Shown: in pieces, positions 17,111 through 26,583 of the stretch
How the letters are laid out: every line of letters starts with the position of its first letter
How positions within the stretch are numbered: position 1 is the stretch's first letter
From: JAGPDB01 sp046331265
GTDB lineage: Bacteria > Actinomycetota > Acidimicrobiia > IMCC26256 > JAGPDB01
NCBI GenBank assembly: GCA_046331265.1
Contig: JAXLRE010000007.1
Span: 28,624-92,623 of the forward strand
Length of the DNA: 64,000 bases
Direction: 5' to 3'
Position numbers and translations under genes: made by a program
Notes under the pieces: generated by a model
Seen by the model: the letters and a program-made list of their open reading frames with translations, nothing else
Database searches by the model: none
What the model was told of the DNA's origin: nothing

Positions 17111-18347
17111 CTGTTGCTCCACTTGAAGTCACTCGATATTGATATGTCGTTAACTCCCTCAATGCCATAGGTCCTCTCGCATGTAAACGTTGAGTTGATA
17201 TACCAATTTCTGCACCGAACCCAAATCGTTCTCCATCAGTAAATCTTGTGGAAGTATTGTGCATAACAACAGCAGACAGAATTCCATTTACAAATTTATT
17301 TTTAGATTCAGGATTATCTGTGATAATTGATTCTGTATGACCAGAAGAATACTTATTAATCCACTTAATTGCATCGTCAAGAGAATCTACAACTGCTATT
17401 GATATCTTTTTATCTAAATATTCACAGCCAAAATCTTCTTCATTCGCCTCTGGAACAGAGCTATCAATATCTATAACGTTTTTGTCACCAACAATATCGA
17501 CATCTTTATTCTTAAGTGCTTTAATGATTCTTGGTACAAATTCTCTAGCAACGCTAGTGTGAACAACTAAAGATTCTGCTGCATTACAAACCGAAGTTCT
17601 CTGAGTTTTTGAATTGACAACAAGTTTTTCTGCCATGTCTAAATCTGCATCTTTATCAACATATACGTGACAATTTCCAGAACCATCAATAATTGTTGGA
17701 ACTTTGGCATTTTCTTGCACTGATTCAATCAGGGAACTACCCCCTCTTGGAATCAGCACATCAATATAGTCTCGTGCCTGCATAACTTTTAGTGCACCTT
17801 CTCGCGATTCATCTTCTACAAAAGTTACAAGTGATTCTGGAAGTTCTGTTTTTCGCAATGCAGTGTGTATACATTCAACAATTGTCCTATTTGTATTAAG
17901 TGCTGAAGATGATCCTCTAAGAACGCAAACATTTGAACTCTTTAAGCAAATACACGCCGAATCTAATGTCACATTTGGTCGATTTTCATATATAACTGCT
18001 ACTACACCGATTGGTACAGAAATTTTTTCGATTGTTATCCCTGAATCTCTAACAATTGTTTCTAATACTGCACCGACTGGCTCGGATAAAGAGGCGACGT
18101 TTCTTGCACTTTCAATCATTGCATCAATTCGAGCCTGATTTAATATAAGCCGATCAATTTGTGATTCGTTTAAGCCATTTGATTTTGCGTTTTCAACTTC
18201 AACAGCATTTACTTCAAGTATTCGATCTTTGTTATTATAAATTTCATCAGCGATCAAATTTAATAAAGTATTTTTTGTTTCTTCAGTTAGACTACGTGCA
18301 ATAATTTCAGATTCTTTTGCATTTTTTAATTGATCGACTACAGACAT
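17103..18347 (-). CDS. proA: Gamma-glutamyl phosphate reductase
   Basis: 414 aa, normal length; second step of proline synthesis. Aldehyde-dehydrogenase fold with the catalytic Cys in TQRTSVCNAAE near residue 255, PIGVVAVIYENRPNVT and GSGNCHVYVDKDAD. The C-terminus is RGPMALRELTTYQYRV. It pairs with proB 1 kb upstream, separated by two regulatory-type genes. Confidence 0.97.
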   Translation of the reverse strand: MSVVDQLKNAKESEIIARSLTEETKNTLLNLIADEIYNNKDRILEVNAVEVENAKSNGLNESQIDRLILNQARIDAMIESARNVASLSEPVGAVLETIVRDSGITIEKISVPIGVVAVIYENRPNVTLDSACICLKSSNVCVLRGSSSALNTNRTIVECIHTALRKTELPESLVTFVEDESREGALKVMQARDYIDVLIPRGGSSLIESVQENAKVPTIIDGSGNCHVYVDKDADLDMAEKLVVNSKTQRTSVCNAAESLVVHTSVAREFVPRIIKALKNKDVDIVGDKNVIDIDSSVPEANEEDFGCEYLDKKISIAVVDSLDDAIKWINKYSSGHTESIITDNPESKNKFVNGILSAVVMHNTSTRFTDGERFGFGAEIGISTQRLHARGPMALRELTTYQYRVTSSGATVN

Positions 18348-18387
18348 GCATAATATCTTTACATATCTGAGTTAAATTTAAAAATAT

Positions 18388-18939
18388 TTAATGCTTAACA
18401 GTTTGTGGTGTTTCTGAAACTGATATTTTTGCTCTTGAAGCTTTGTCTTCACCCTGCATAGAGCCAACGGCACGAGATACCAGCTCAGCAGCTGTTTCAC
18501 AGTGGTCCCAAACTGCTATTCCCGCGGCTAAAGAGGCCGTAGGAGGCAAAGACTCTTGCAGTCTTTCTACAGCTTCATAACCTTCGTCTAAACCTGATTC
18601 AGGAAACAGGACAAAGAATTCCCCGTCTTCATTTCTTGCGATTAGATCTGAGCCTCTTACCGCTAGAGCAAAATCTTTTTCTATTTTTGCATATGCTTGT
18701 GGATCAGATTTTTTTTCAGAAGTATTAATAGTCATAACCGCTATACATACATCACGTGCATCACGATGTGATCGAACGATCTCTCTTTGTAAAGATGAAT
18801 TCCATTCACGTAAACCTGTAAATGTTGAGTCAACAGCTTGAGCAGCAACACGGTCATTACTTTTCCTTAAGTAGTATGCAATTCCTGCAGCAAGTGCAGC
18901 AATAGACGAAACAAAAAGGACAGACTTAAATTTCTTCAT
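18388..18939 (-). CDS. Membrane-anchored degenerate GGDEF-like protein
   Basis: About 183 aa from ATG 18939, chosen because AGGAG lies 5 nt before it; TTG 18954 is also in frame but upstream of that SD. A basic MKKFK and one TM segment (about 4-22) are followed by a cytoplasmic domain. That domain looks like a degenerate diguanylate cyclase: GSDLIARNEDGEFFVLFPESG resembles the GGDEF beta-hairpin (here E-D-G-E-F), and SLAAGIAVWD resembles the later S-x-G-I/V block. The active-site GG(D/E)EF is not intact, so cyclase activity is unlikely. It may bind a nucleotide or a partner. Lies between bldC-like and proA. Its possible link to the PilZ proteins of this window is speculation. Confidence 0.6.
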   Translation of the reverse strand: MKKFKSVLFVSSIAALAAGIAYYLRKSNDRVAAQAVDSTFTGLREWNSSLQREIVRSHRDARDVCIAVMTINTSEKKSDPQAYAKIEKDFALAVRGSDLIARNEDGEFFVLFPESGLDEGYEAVERLQESLPPTASLAAGIAVWDHCETAAELVSRAVGSMQGEDKASRAKISVSETPQTVKH

Positions 18940-19061
18940 AACATCTCCTAACAAAACTATTATCGCCTAAAAAAACTAGCTACGTAAAGGAAAATGTTAA
19001 ATATTCTTAAAAGTCTAAATCAATCCAGCGAATTTAATGCACTGACGCGAAATGATGACTC

Positions 19062-19310
19062 TTAGTCCATACTTTCGCCAGCTAATTCAGCTTCTTTGAG
19101 CAACTTAATTATTGCATCGCTAGGATATCGACGGTGACCACCTGGAGTTCTAACTGAAGGAATTCGTCCTCTACGTGCCCATTCAGCAACTGTTCTTTCT
19201 GAGACCTGAAACAATAATGCAATGTCACTTGTACGAAGTAAACGTTTAACAGCTGAAGGTGAAGAAGAAGTTAGATCTTTTAATAAAGTAGTGCGATCAT
19301 ATTTTGGCAT
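19062..19310 (-). CDS. BldC-like MerR/excisionase-type DNA-binding regulator
   Basis: 82 aa, essentially one winged helix-turn-helix: LLRTSDIALLFQVSERTVAEWARRGRIPSVRTPGGHRRYP, residues about 23-62. This is the BldC pattern (TVxxWAxxGxxxxxRTxGGHRRY) of actinobacterial developmental regulators that bind DNA as head-to-tail oligomers. SD CAGGAG lies 7 nt before the ATG. A 7-bp hairpin (19344-19361) separates it from proB. The target genes are unknown. Confidence 0.85.
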   Translation of the reverse strand: MPKYDRTTLLKDLTSSSPSAVKRLLRTSDIALLFQVSERTVAEWARRGRIPSVRTPGGHRRYPSDAIIKLLKEAELAGESMD

Positions 19311-19343
19311 TTAGAACTCCTGAAAAAATTCGATAAAGAATCC

Positions 19344-19361
19344 TGCCTCACTTCTGAGGCA
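19344..19361 (-). promoter_or_regulatory. Hairpin between proB and bldC-like gene
   Basis: TGCCTCA/TGAGGCA, 7 bp with a 4-nt loop, 34 nt before the regulator start. No T run follows, so it is more likely a leader or processing structure or an operator-like palindrome than a terminator. Confidence 0.4.
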
Positions 19362-19403
19362 ATTGCAAGCATTTAAGAAAAAACTTCTCTAGGTCTGGTG
19401 AAA

Positions 19404-20324
19404 TTAATTTCTGAAATCTTGCACATAGCGTTCAACCGAGAAAAATGGGTTATCTCTCGGAGCGCTTTGTTCTTGAACAATTTTACCTGCTGTATATATT
19501 GACATATTATTTTCATCTCGGACTTTGAAACGCGTGCACTTAGTTCTTCCTTCAACAATGTCTACCAAAGATGCAGCGTTGTCGATATGCGAGATCGAAG
19601 TTTGTATGCCGCTGTATCGACAAAGATCGCCAATAAAAAGTTTTGAATTAACGCCACCTGATCCTGCAGCGCTTTTTTCTTGCGAATCATCGAACATTTC
19701 AGGAGTTAGTCCATCAATGACTTCAAGCAAATAAGCGTTAGGATCTCGATTAGGGTTAGCAGACATAATTCCGTCTTGAACGGTAAATATAGATAGGTAC
19801 TGGGCATCACATAAGATTCCAATTAATCCAGCAATAATGTCATTATCCCCAAAGCGCATTTCTGCATACGAAGTAAAGTCATTTTCATTTATGATTGGAA
19901 CAACTCCAAGAGATAATAAATCTAAAAGAGTTTCTTTCATATGTTTATTTACGACTTCATGTTGAAAGTCAGTTTGAGAAGGAAGTCCTTGAGCAATGTG
20001 TATTTTTAATTTAGAGAATTCTTTTTCATAAACTGCCATCAATTGAGATTGACCTATAGCTGCGAGCGAGCTTAATCTTATCGCTTCACCGATCCCAGGT
20101 CTTTTCGTAAAATTTTCTACATACATCCCACTTGCAACAGCACCTGATGTCACTAATATAACTTGATATCCATGTTCTCTAGCATTAGAGATACCCTTTG
20201 CGATCCTCGCAATTTTTTCTTGATCTACACATTGAGTCGAATCTTCTAAAGTTGTTGTAATGGCATTAGATCCGACTTTAGCTATAACAATAGGTTGTGA
20301 TCGGTTTGCGACAGTATCGCTCAT
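19404..20324 (-). CDS. proB: Glutamate 5-kinase (short form, no PUA domain)
   Basis: 306 aa amino-acid kinase; first step of proline synthesis. Blocks: IVIAKVGSNAIT at the N-terminus, VILVTSGAVASGM, PIINENDFT and the substrate/feedback region EKSAAGSGGVNSKL. The ~100-aa C-terminal PUA domain of many ProB proteins is absent. It starts 6 nt after the obgE stop, so obgE-proB are probably co-transcribed as in other actinobacteria. Confidence 0.94.
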   Translation of the reverse strand: MSDTVANRSQPIVIAKVGSNAITTTLEDSTQCVDQEKIARIAKGISNAREHGYQVILVTSGAVASGMYVENFTKRPGIGEAIRLSSLAAIGQSQLMAVYEKEFSKLKIHIAQGLPSQTDFQHEVVNKHMKETLLDLLSLGVVPIINENDFTSYAEMRFGDNDIIAGLIGILCDAQYLSIFTVQDGIMSANPNRDPNAYLLEVIDGLTPEMFDDSQEKSAAGSGGVNSKLFIGDLCRYSGIQTSISHIDNAASLVDIVEGRTKCTRFKVRDENNMSIYTAGKIVQEQSAPRDNPFFSVERYVQDFRN

Positions 20325-20329
20325 TCTCG

Positions 20330-21565
20330 TTAAAATCCTTCGTCTTTATATTCAAATTCCAGCTCACCGATATGCACAATATCACCGTCTAATATTCCAA
20401 ATTTTTTCATAGCTTTTTCTACACCCATGCGATTCATTTTTTGATGAACATAATCTAAAGCATCTTCATTGGTTATATCGGTCATTGCTACAACTCGCTC
20501 TATTGTTTTTCCTGATATGCGATAAGATCCATCATCTTCCCGCGAAATTGAGAATCCACTAGGAGCGGGCATATGAACGATATAGCTTTCACTTTGTTCA
20601 TTTTCAGCTTTAGCTTTATTGACCATTGAACCTAATTGTCCAACAAATTCATCTAGTCCAGTTCTGGTCACCGCGGATATTTTTATGCCATCAAAGTCTT
20701 GAGTGGCAACATCAGCTTTTGAACCAACAACCATTCGTGGTCTTTCTAAAAGTTCTGGATTGTATTGGCCTAGTTCATAGATAAGTTTCTCTTCTTGTTC
20801 TTTCGGAGAAATATCATCACTAGGAGCTAAGTCAACCAAAATTACTAAAACCATCGCTCGTTCAATATGCTTTAGAAACTGAAAACCTAAACCTTTGCCT
20901 TGGCTAGCACCTTCAATTAGCCCAGGTATATCAGCTAAAACAAATTCATGTTCATCAAGTCTAACAACACCTAAGTTTGGCACCAATGTAGTAAATGGGT
21001 AGTCTGCAATTTTTGCTTTAACAGAACTTATTGATGATATTAAAGTCGATTTACCTGCATTCGGAAAACCAACCAATGCAGCATCAGCCATTAATCTAAC
21101 TTCTAATGAAATCCAGAATTCTTCGCCTGGTTCACCTTTCTCGGCAAAAGATGGTGCACGCCTTTGATTAGATAAAAATCGGGCATTTCCCCTACCTGAT
21201 CTACCCCCAAGAGCTACTAAAACTTTATCTCCATCGTTTACCAGGTCAGCAATAATCTCACCGTCTTTATATGAAACAATAGTTCCTTCAGGTACACGTA
21301 CAACTTTGTCTTCACCTTTTTTACCGTGCATTTTTTTGCCAGCACCATGGGTACCATTCGAAGCTTTAATATGCGGGTGATCACGGTATGCGTAAAGGCT
21401 TACGATATTGCGGTCGGCCTGGATCCAGATGCTGCCGCCTTTCCCGCCGTCACCACCATCAGGTCCTCCTTGAGGGACATGAGCTTCACGACGAAAAGAC
21501 ATTGCTCCATTACCACCGGAGCCTGCTTTGACATTTATATATACACTGTCAACAAATTCACTCAT
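20330..21565 (-). CDS. obgE: GTPase ObgE/CgtA
   Basis: 411 aa. Gly-rich Obg domain at the N-terminus (KAGSGGNGAMSFRREAHVPQGGPDGGDGGKGG in pieces). The GTPase domain has GFPNAGKSTLISS (P-loop, near 167-179), FTTLVPNLGVV and DIPGLIEGASQGKGLG. A C-terminal OCT domain starts near residue 335. It acts in late 50S assembly and stringent control. SD GAGGT lies 5 nt before the ATG. Follows rplU-rpmA in the standard order. Confidence 0.98.
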   Translation of the reverse strand: MSEFVDSVYINVKAGSGGNGAMSFRREAHVPQGGPDGGDGGKGGSIWIQADRNIVSLYAYRDHPHIKASNGTHGAGKKMHGKKGEDKVVRVPEGTIVSYKDGEIIADLVNDGDKVLVALGGRSGRGNARFLSNQRRAPSFAEKGEPGEEFWISLEVRLMADAALVGFPNAGKSTLISSISSVKAKIADYPFTTLVPNLGVVRLDEHEFVLADIPGLIEGASQGKGLGFQFLKHIERAMVLVILVDLAPSDDISPKEQEEKLIYELGQYNPELLERPRMVVGSKADVATQDFDGIKISAVTRTGLDEFVGQLGSMVNKAKAENEQSESYIVHMPAPSGFSISREDDGSYRISGKTIERVVAMTDITNEDALDYVHQKMNRMGVEKAMKKFGILDGDIVHIGELEFEYKDEGF

Positions 21566-21618
21566 ATTTACCTCAGGTCAGTGTAAATATGTTTTTAAAT
21601 TCAAAAAAAGAAATTAAA

Positions 21619-21876
21619 TTAACCTTCAACTGGTACTACGTCTACAGTTTTTTTGTCTTTACGTTCTGTAAATTGAACTAAACCTTCTTTAAGAGCAAAG
21701 AGGGTATCGTCTTTACCAATACCTACGTTACGGCCTGGATGAAACTTAGTTCCACGTTGTCTAACAATAATTGCTCCTGGAACAGCAAGCATGCCGCCAA
21801 AAAGTTTTACACCTAGTCGCTGTGCATTTGAATCGCGACCATTCTTAACGGAACCTGCACCTTTTTTCTTTGACAT
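21619..21876 (-). CDS. rpmA: 50S ribosomal protein L27
   Basis: 85 aa. The start MSKKKGAGSVKNGRDSNAQRLG with IVRQRGTKFHPGRNVG is diagnostic of L27, whose N-terminal tail reaches the peptidyl-transferase centre. No N-terminal cleavable extension of the Firmicutes type is present. 9 nt downstream of rplU. Confidence 0.99.
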   Translation of the reverse strand: MSKKKGAGSVKNGRDSNAQRLGVKLFGGMLAVPGAIIVRQRGTKFHPGRNVGIGKDDTLFALKEGLVQFTERKDKKTVDVVPVEG

Positions 21877-21885
21877 TATTTTTCC

Positions 21886-22185
21886 TTACAAAGCGATCTT
21901 ATCGATAGAAATTACATGGTACTTTTGTCGGTGACCATATCGTTTCCTGTTGTTGGATTTATTTTTATATGTAAATCCATCAATTTTTTTACCTTTTGTA
22001 TCACCGACAATAGAAACAGAAACTGTAGCTTTCGCTAAGTCAGCCTTACTAGAGATTACGTTGTCTCCGTCAACAATCATTATTGGTTTTACAGTTGGAT
22101 TTTCTTCATCCAAAAGCTCAACAGTAATACTGTCACCTGTCTCTACTTTATATTGTTTCGAACCATCAGAAACGATTGCATACAT
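21886..22185 (-). CDS. rplU: 50S ribosomal protein L21
   Basis: 99 aa. MYAIVSDGSKQYKVETGD, the FTYKNKSNNRKRYGHRQ block and the C-terminal I-x-I are the L21 pattern; binds 23S rRNA. Strong SD GAGGAGA 7-8 nt before the ATG. First gene of the rplU-rpmA-obgE-proB set. The usual neighbour rne/rng is displaced by 6.3 kb of inserted genes upstream. Confidence 0.98.
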   Translation of the reverse strand: MYAIVSDGSKQYKVETGDSITVELLDEENPTVKPIMIVDGDNVISSKADLAKATVSVSIVGDTKGKKIDGFTYKNKSNNRKRYGHRQKYHVISIDKIAL

Positions 22186-22252
22186 GACTAAATCTCCTCA
22201 AATTGACCTATAAATACTAATGGAAATTAGAAGATGTATCCAAATCTTAGGC

Positions 22253-25200
22253 TTATATTGTCTTTGTCTTATAAAAAAGCTTTCTTCTTACTATCAAAAT
22301 GCTAATAATCACGATAAATAAACTGAGAGAAAGGATTAATAGTACATATCTAACTAACAATAAATCTCCGTGTAGAGAACGAGGATTTATATGGTCAATA
22401 CCGTTCTTATCTGTATTTTCAATATGCTTTGTCCCAGGCACAAGAGATAATTGGATAGTCCTACCTCCTTCTAGCTTTAATGAATAATCCCCAACATTGA
22501 TATCTTCGAATGAAAATTTTCCATCTTTATTTGTAGAAGTTTGTCCGATTCGAAGTTTATCTGAGTACAGAAACACCTTTGTATCTGGTTCATCTTTACC
22601 AACAAGTGATGCGCTACCTACTAAAGGTAACGAAGTAATAGTCACACTCGAATTATTCACCAGCGTAACTGCTTTGTCTGTCTTGCCCACTACTCCATCG
22701 ATAACTTTTTGTTTATTAGATAGTGGAAGAACAAATCCATTCGGTATTGATTTGGATTTTACACCAACAAAGTATCTCGCTGGCTTCACTTTACGAAATT
22801 CGTAATTACCTGATTTATTTGTAAATGTTGAAGCTACTTGGTTACCAAATAAATCAATAAGAACCACTTCGAGTCCTGAAACACCTGGTTCAATAGATTC
22901 TTTAATATTATTCCTGTTGAAATCTGCCCAGTAACTGCCGTTTATATTCGATCCTCGAAGTTTGTACACCAATCGTACTTTATTTAAATTGTTCCCAGGA
23001 ATAAATGACGTTTTGAAGTCGCCATTAGAAGAAGATTTGATTCGTATAAAACTATCGTTTATAAATTCGAAACCAGTAGATATATTTCCTTCTAGTGAAT
23101 AATATGTGGGCGCGATAGAGTCTTTAACAAGATTAAAATCTATTTTTGATTCAACAATCTTTGAAACGTTGACAGGTTCAGATGCAAGTTCTTGGCTATC
23201 AATTTTTTTATTTTCATTAAAATCTACCCATCGAATTAAACGAATATCACCTGTATCCAGTTTTGGATCTTCTTTATTATCTGATTTTGATTTAATAGCA
23301 ATTGAATAACTCCTCTGCTCATTGTCAAGCGGCAAGTTATTACCAAACGACACTTGATTTCGTGATAATTGAAACCATTTTGTAACAACAGCCTTTGAGT
23401 CTAGATTCGATATTTCAGAATTATTACCAAAAACAAAATCACCACTAGAAACTTTTTTATTTCCTATATTTGTATAGACCAATGCGTATGAGGCATCAGG
23501 TGTTAAATTTTGGAAACTCGTTTTTCCTTTTGATACACCAAAGTATCCTTCGCTATCAGTTACATCTTTTGCAATTTCAGGAGTTTCTCCTGGATCCTTA
23601 ATTCCATCTCCATTGATATCTTTAAATTGCACGAGAGATACTGATACAGAACTAATTGGATATTCACCATCATCTTTTATACCATTTGAATTTTGGTCGA
23701 AGAAGACCTGCCCACCTATAGAACTTGATTGACCAACTGGGACAATTAATTTTGATATGTCATTATTGGATAGTTGAACATCATTTCTTTCGTTTATATC
23801 TCCATCTGCTTTCACAAAGCTCGATGAAATCATTCGACTAAGTGAAGTAGAAGTCGTAGAAATATTTGATATAACAGAAAACTCAATTTGTTTGGTTTCA
23901 CCTGGATTTAGATCTTTCCTAGATGAACATTTCATTGATTCTTTTATGAACCCACAAGGCGTAAAATCTCCAGTCGACGTCATTAAGGCACTTTTATAAT
24001 CAAAGTCTTTACCTAGCTTAGAAGTAATTTGATATCCAGATTTTATAGACACTTGGCTATTGTTTCTAAGTGATATTTTTACATTAATACTGTCGCCAGG
24101 AACGTAACCATTTGATGGTACGTTTGTAAGTTCTTGGGATAGGCCAACATCATATTTTTTAATAAACCCTATATCTAGATTATTTATTTTACCGTTATTT
24201 GCTTCACTTGCGTTAAATATCTCTGTTCGAAATCCATCTGTAGTTTTGACAGATTTATTTGCCTTTTTTGAAGCTTCTGAAATATCGAATGAAGGATCAA
24301 TGTTAAATATTCTCGCGTAATATTTTCCAGGTTTTATTAACCTAATAGATATTTGCCCGGATGAATCGGATTCAGTATCATCACCATTATCATCTTGCGT
24401 TCCTAATACTCCATCTTTACCAATATTGATTTGTTTATCATTTGAATCAAATAGTTTAAGTTTTGCTCCATTAATTCCTAATTCGTTTATATCCTTTACT
24501 CCATTACTATTACTGTCTTCATATAAAGATGAAGTAACACTAACTGCGCCAGAATCCGATTTATTTGATGAGTTTGTATCAATTGAATTATTTGAATAGC
24601 TTAAGTACTCTGTTTTTATCGCAGCACTATTGAGAGACTTATTAGATGTCTTGTCATGTGTGATATTTGTTAATTTAAGCATGGAAGAACAAATAAGAAG
24701 CAAAATAACACTAAACGAAATAAGATTTACCGACCTTGTTAAGAAATCTCGCTGTTTAAATGCTCCAGCTGATTTAATTACATTGTCATAAGATAAGTTT
24801 TCTTCTAATTCAATGTTTCTTGCTTGATGATACGGATAAAGAACTGAACAATAAGTTATTAGATCGTCCATAGCCTCTTGTGAAAGTTCTTTGAATGCAA
24901 CACCTATTTGGTATTTATCTCCACGGGCTGCAGAATAAGTCACTTTTCCTACCACTGTTATAAGCGAATCGCCATGGATTGTAGGAATTCTGAAAACAAT
25001 AGGTGTTTCATCTCCGACTTGAAGTTTCGTATCAGATAGATACGCGGCGCCTCGATGGGTGAGATCGATTATCCACATAGATTCATAACTAGATGAACCC
25101 GTTATGGATACTTGACGCCGCGCGAACGCACGTTGTCGAGCTGACATATACCTCTTTGCTGAATAATAAATTATTAGAGCCAAAGGCAGTGTCATGAACA

Positions 25201-26503
25201 ACGAAAAAATTGTTACATTAATCGGTATTAATTTTGAAATGTTTTTATTTTTCACAAAGAAACTATTAAGTATCAAAGCTATAAATGTGATTAATAAAAA
25301 GGCAGGAATTATTTTTACTTTATGATTTGTTAAAAGGTTTTTATGCTTTCTGTTCGAAAAACTTATGCTTAAAAATGCCTCTAGATCAAGTACTCGATCG
25401 CGAATACGTTCGAATAACCCCCTCCTGTCCAACCCTATTTTGGTTGAAAAATACCCAAGAGTGGAAACACCTAAAAGTAAAACAAGATTGATAAATATTT
25501 CTTGATTGACTATTTGAGGTCTGATTGATACAGAAAGAAAAGCTACAGCATACAAACACGTAGAAACGGCTTTAACCCAAAAGAACCGCATGTAAAGCCA
25601 TCCAAGATATCTACGAATAATGCCCATTGCAGTATCTACATATTCTGGATGTTTACGTAAATTTCGTGATACATATATACGCGACAATCTGGTTGTTATA
25701 TTATGATCGACTTCATTGAAAGACATACATTCACAACATGGATGTGAAGTAATTGTCCCACCCGATCTTGTAGAAATTATTTTTGCAATAAATTTCTCAA
25801 AATTTAAAGTTAGAATTTCTTTTAATATTTCACCCAAACCTGCAATTGTCCCATCAGCTAAAATCGGTCCACCCGTATAAATAGGAACGTTATAACTTCC
25901 TGCTTTTTCTGCAAGCAAAGTATCAATAGATAGATCGTTCCTCGACCTACGGACACCTAAAGCATGCGAAGAATAGTTACTATGGTTCAGTTCAACAAAT
26001 GATATCTGTTTTGCAAAGCGTCTTTCCGCTACTAGAACTGAATCAGGATACAAAATCGTATGGCCATTAGTAACTAAAAATCTCGTATCTTTTACTTCAC
26101 TATTTAATTCCGAGTTATTGTATTTAAAATTAAATTCACTACATAAAGATTCAATATCTTTTCTATCATCTTGTGCAAATACAAAAACTTCTGGTTTGCC
26201 TCTCAAGTTCTTAATCGAGAGAAATGAAATTCTTACCGTTTCGTAATCTTCATCACCAACAAAAATTAAAACACAAGTATTTTTGTCAGCAATCTTCTCG
26301 AACGAAACGATGCGTACCCGGCGTAATAAATAAACCTCTATTGAGTGCAGAAAAAATCCAAGTGTAAACGATATGAGAATTAGTAACTCAAAAAAGTTTC
26401 TAGATTTTACAAAACAATAAATTAAATAGGACATGAAAGCTAATGCACACAATTTGTGCGTCAGCAGCAAAATAAACTTAGTAAATTTTCTAAGCATTCT
26501 CAC
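22253..26503 (-). CDS. BcsA-like pseudo-glycosyltransferase/PilZ protein fused to adhesin-like ectodomain
   Basis: 1416 aa. TM segments near 10-30 and 37-57 precede a GT2-like cytoplasmic region (about 76-300). There VFVFAQDD and RFLVTNGHTILYPD align with the VYVLDD and DADHxPxPD strands of cellulose synthase, but the DxD, TED and QxxRW catalytic motifs are gone. Four more TM segments (about 305-447) lead to a PilZ-like domain (455-560): R458-x3-R462 and D480-L-T-H-R-G485, the motif serine replaced by Thr. TM7 (590-610) opens into ~770 residues of ectodomain. This has SdrD-B-like modules (YEDSNSNGVKD, FFDQNSNGIKD with INGDGIKD, ADFNRNNIKE) and a DUF11-like module (785-915). A last TM (1382-1405) with a basic tail follows. 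Start GTG 26503 or ATG 26497. Role inferred: surface fibre coupled to an internal sensor. Confidence 0.75.
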   Translation of the reverse strand: MRMLRKFTKFILLLTHKLCALAFMSYLIYCFVKSRNFFELLILISFTLGFFLHSIEVYLLRRVRIVSFEKIADKNTCVLIFVGDEDYETVRISFLSIKNLRGKPEVFVFAQDDRKDIESLCSEFNFKYNNSELNSEVKDTRFLVTNGHTILYPDSVLVAERRFAKQISFVELNHSNYSSHALGVRRSRNDLSIDTLLAEKAGSYNVPIYTGGPILADGTIAGLGEILKEILTLNFEKFIAKIISTRSGGTITSHPCCECMSFNEVDHNITTRLSRIYVSRNLRKHPEYVDTAMGIIRRYLGWLYMRFFWVKAVSTCLYAVAFLSVSIRPQIVNQEIFINLVLLLGVSTLGYFSTKIGLDRRGLFERIRDRVLDLEAFLSISFSNRKHKNLLTNHKVKIIPAFLLITFIALILNSFFVKNKNISKLIPINVTIFSLFMTLPLALIIYYSAKRYMSARQRAFARRQVSITGSSSYESMWIIDLTHRGAAYLSDTKLQVGDETPIVFRIPTIHGDSLITVVGKVTYSAARGDKYQIGVAFKELSQEAMDDLITYCSVLYPYHQARNIELEENLSYDNVIKSAGAFKQRDFLTRSVNLISFSVILLLICSSMLKLTNITHDKTSNKSLNSAAIKTEYLSYSNNSIDTNSSNKSDSGAVSVTSSLYEDSNSNGVKDINELGINGAKLKLFDSNDKQINIGKDGVLGTQDDNGDDTESDSSGQISIRLIKPGKYYARIFNIDPSFDISEASKKANKSVKTTDGFRTEIFNASEANNGKINNLDIGFIKKYDVGLSQELTNVPSNGYVPGDSINVKISLRNNSQVSIKSGYQITSKLGKDFDYKSALMTSTGDFTPCGFIKESMKCSSRKDLNPGETKQIEFSVISNISTTSTSLSRMISSSFVKADGDINERNDVQLSNNDISKLIVPVGQSSSIGGQVFFDQNSNGIKDDGEYPISSVSVSLVQFKDINGDGIKDPGETPEIAKDVTDSEGYFGVSKGKTSFQNLTPDASYALVYTNIGNKKVSSGDFVFGNNSEISNLDSKAVVTKWFQLSRNQVSFGNNLPLDNEQRSYSIAIKSKSDNKEDPKLDTGDIRLIRWVDFNENKKIDSQELASEPVNVSKIVESKIDFNLVKDSIAPTYYSLEGNISTGFEFINDSFIRIKSSSNGDFKTSFIPGNNLNKVRLVYKLRGSNINGSYWADFNRNNIKESIEPGVSGLEVVLIDLFGNQVASTFTNKSGNYEFRKVKPARYFVGVKSKSIPNGFVLPLSNKQKVIDGVVGKTDKAVTLVNNSSVTITSLPLVGSASLVGKDEPDTKVFLYSDKLRIGQTSTNKDGKFSFEDINVGDYSLKLEGGRTIQLSLVPGTKHIENTDKNGIDHINPRSLHGDLLLVRYVLLILSLSLFIVIISILIVRRKLFYKTKTI

Positions 26504-26583
26504 CCCATGCCTATTAACCTTGTCTTTAATATCGGCAGGAATTACTTAAAGCTAGAGCTATATCGTTTTACCTGGTAAAAGGC

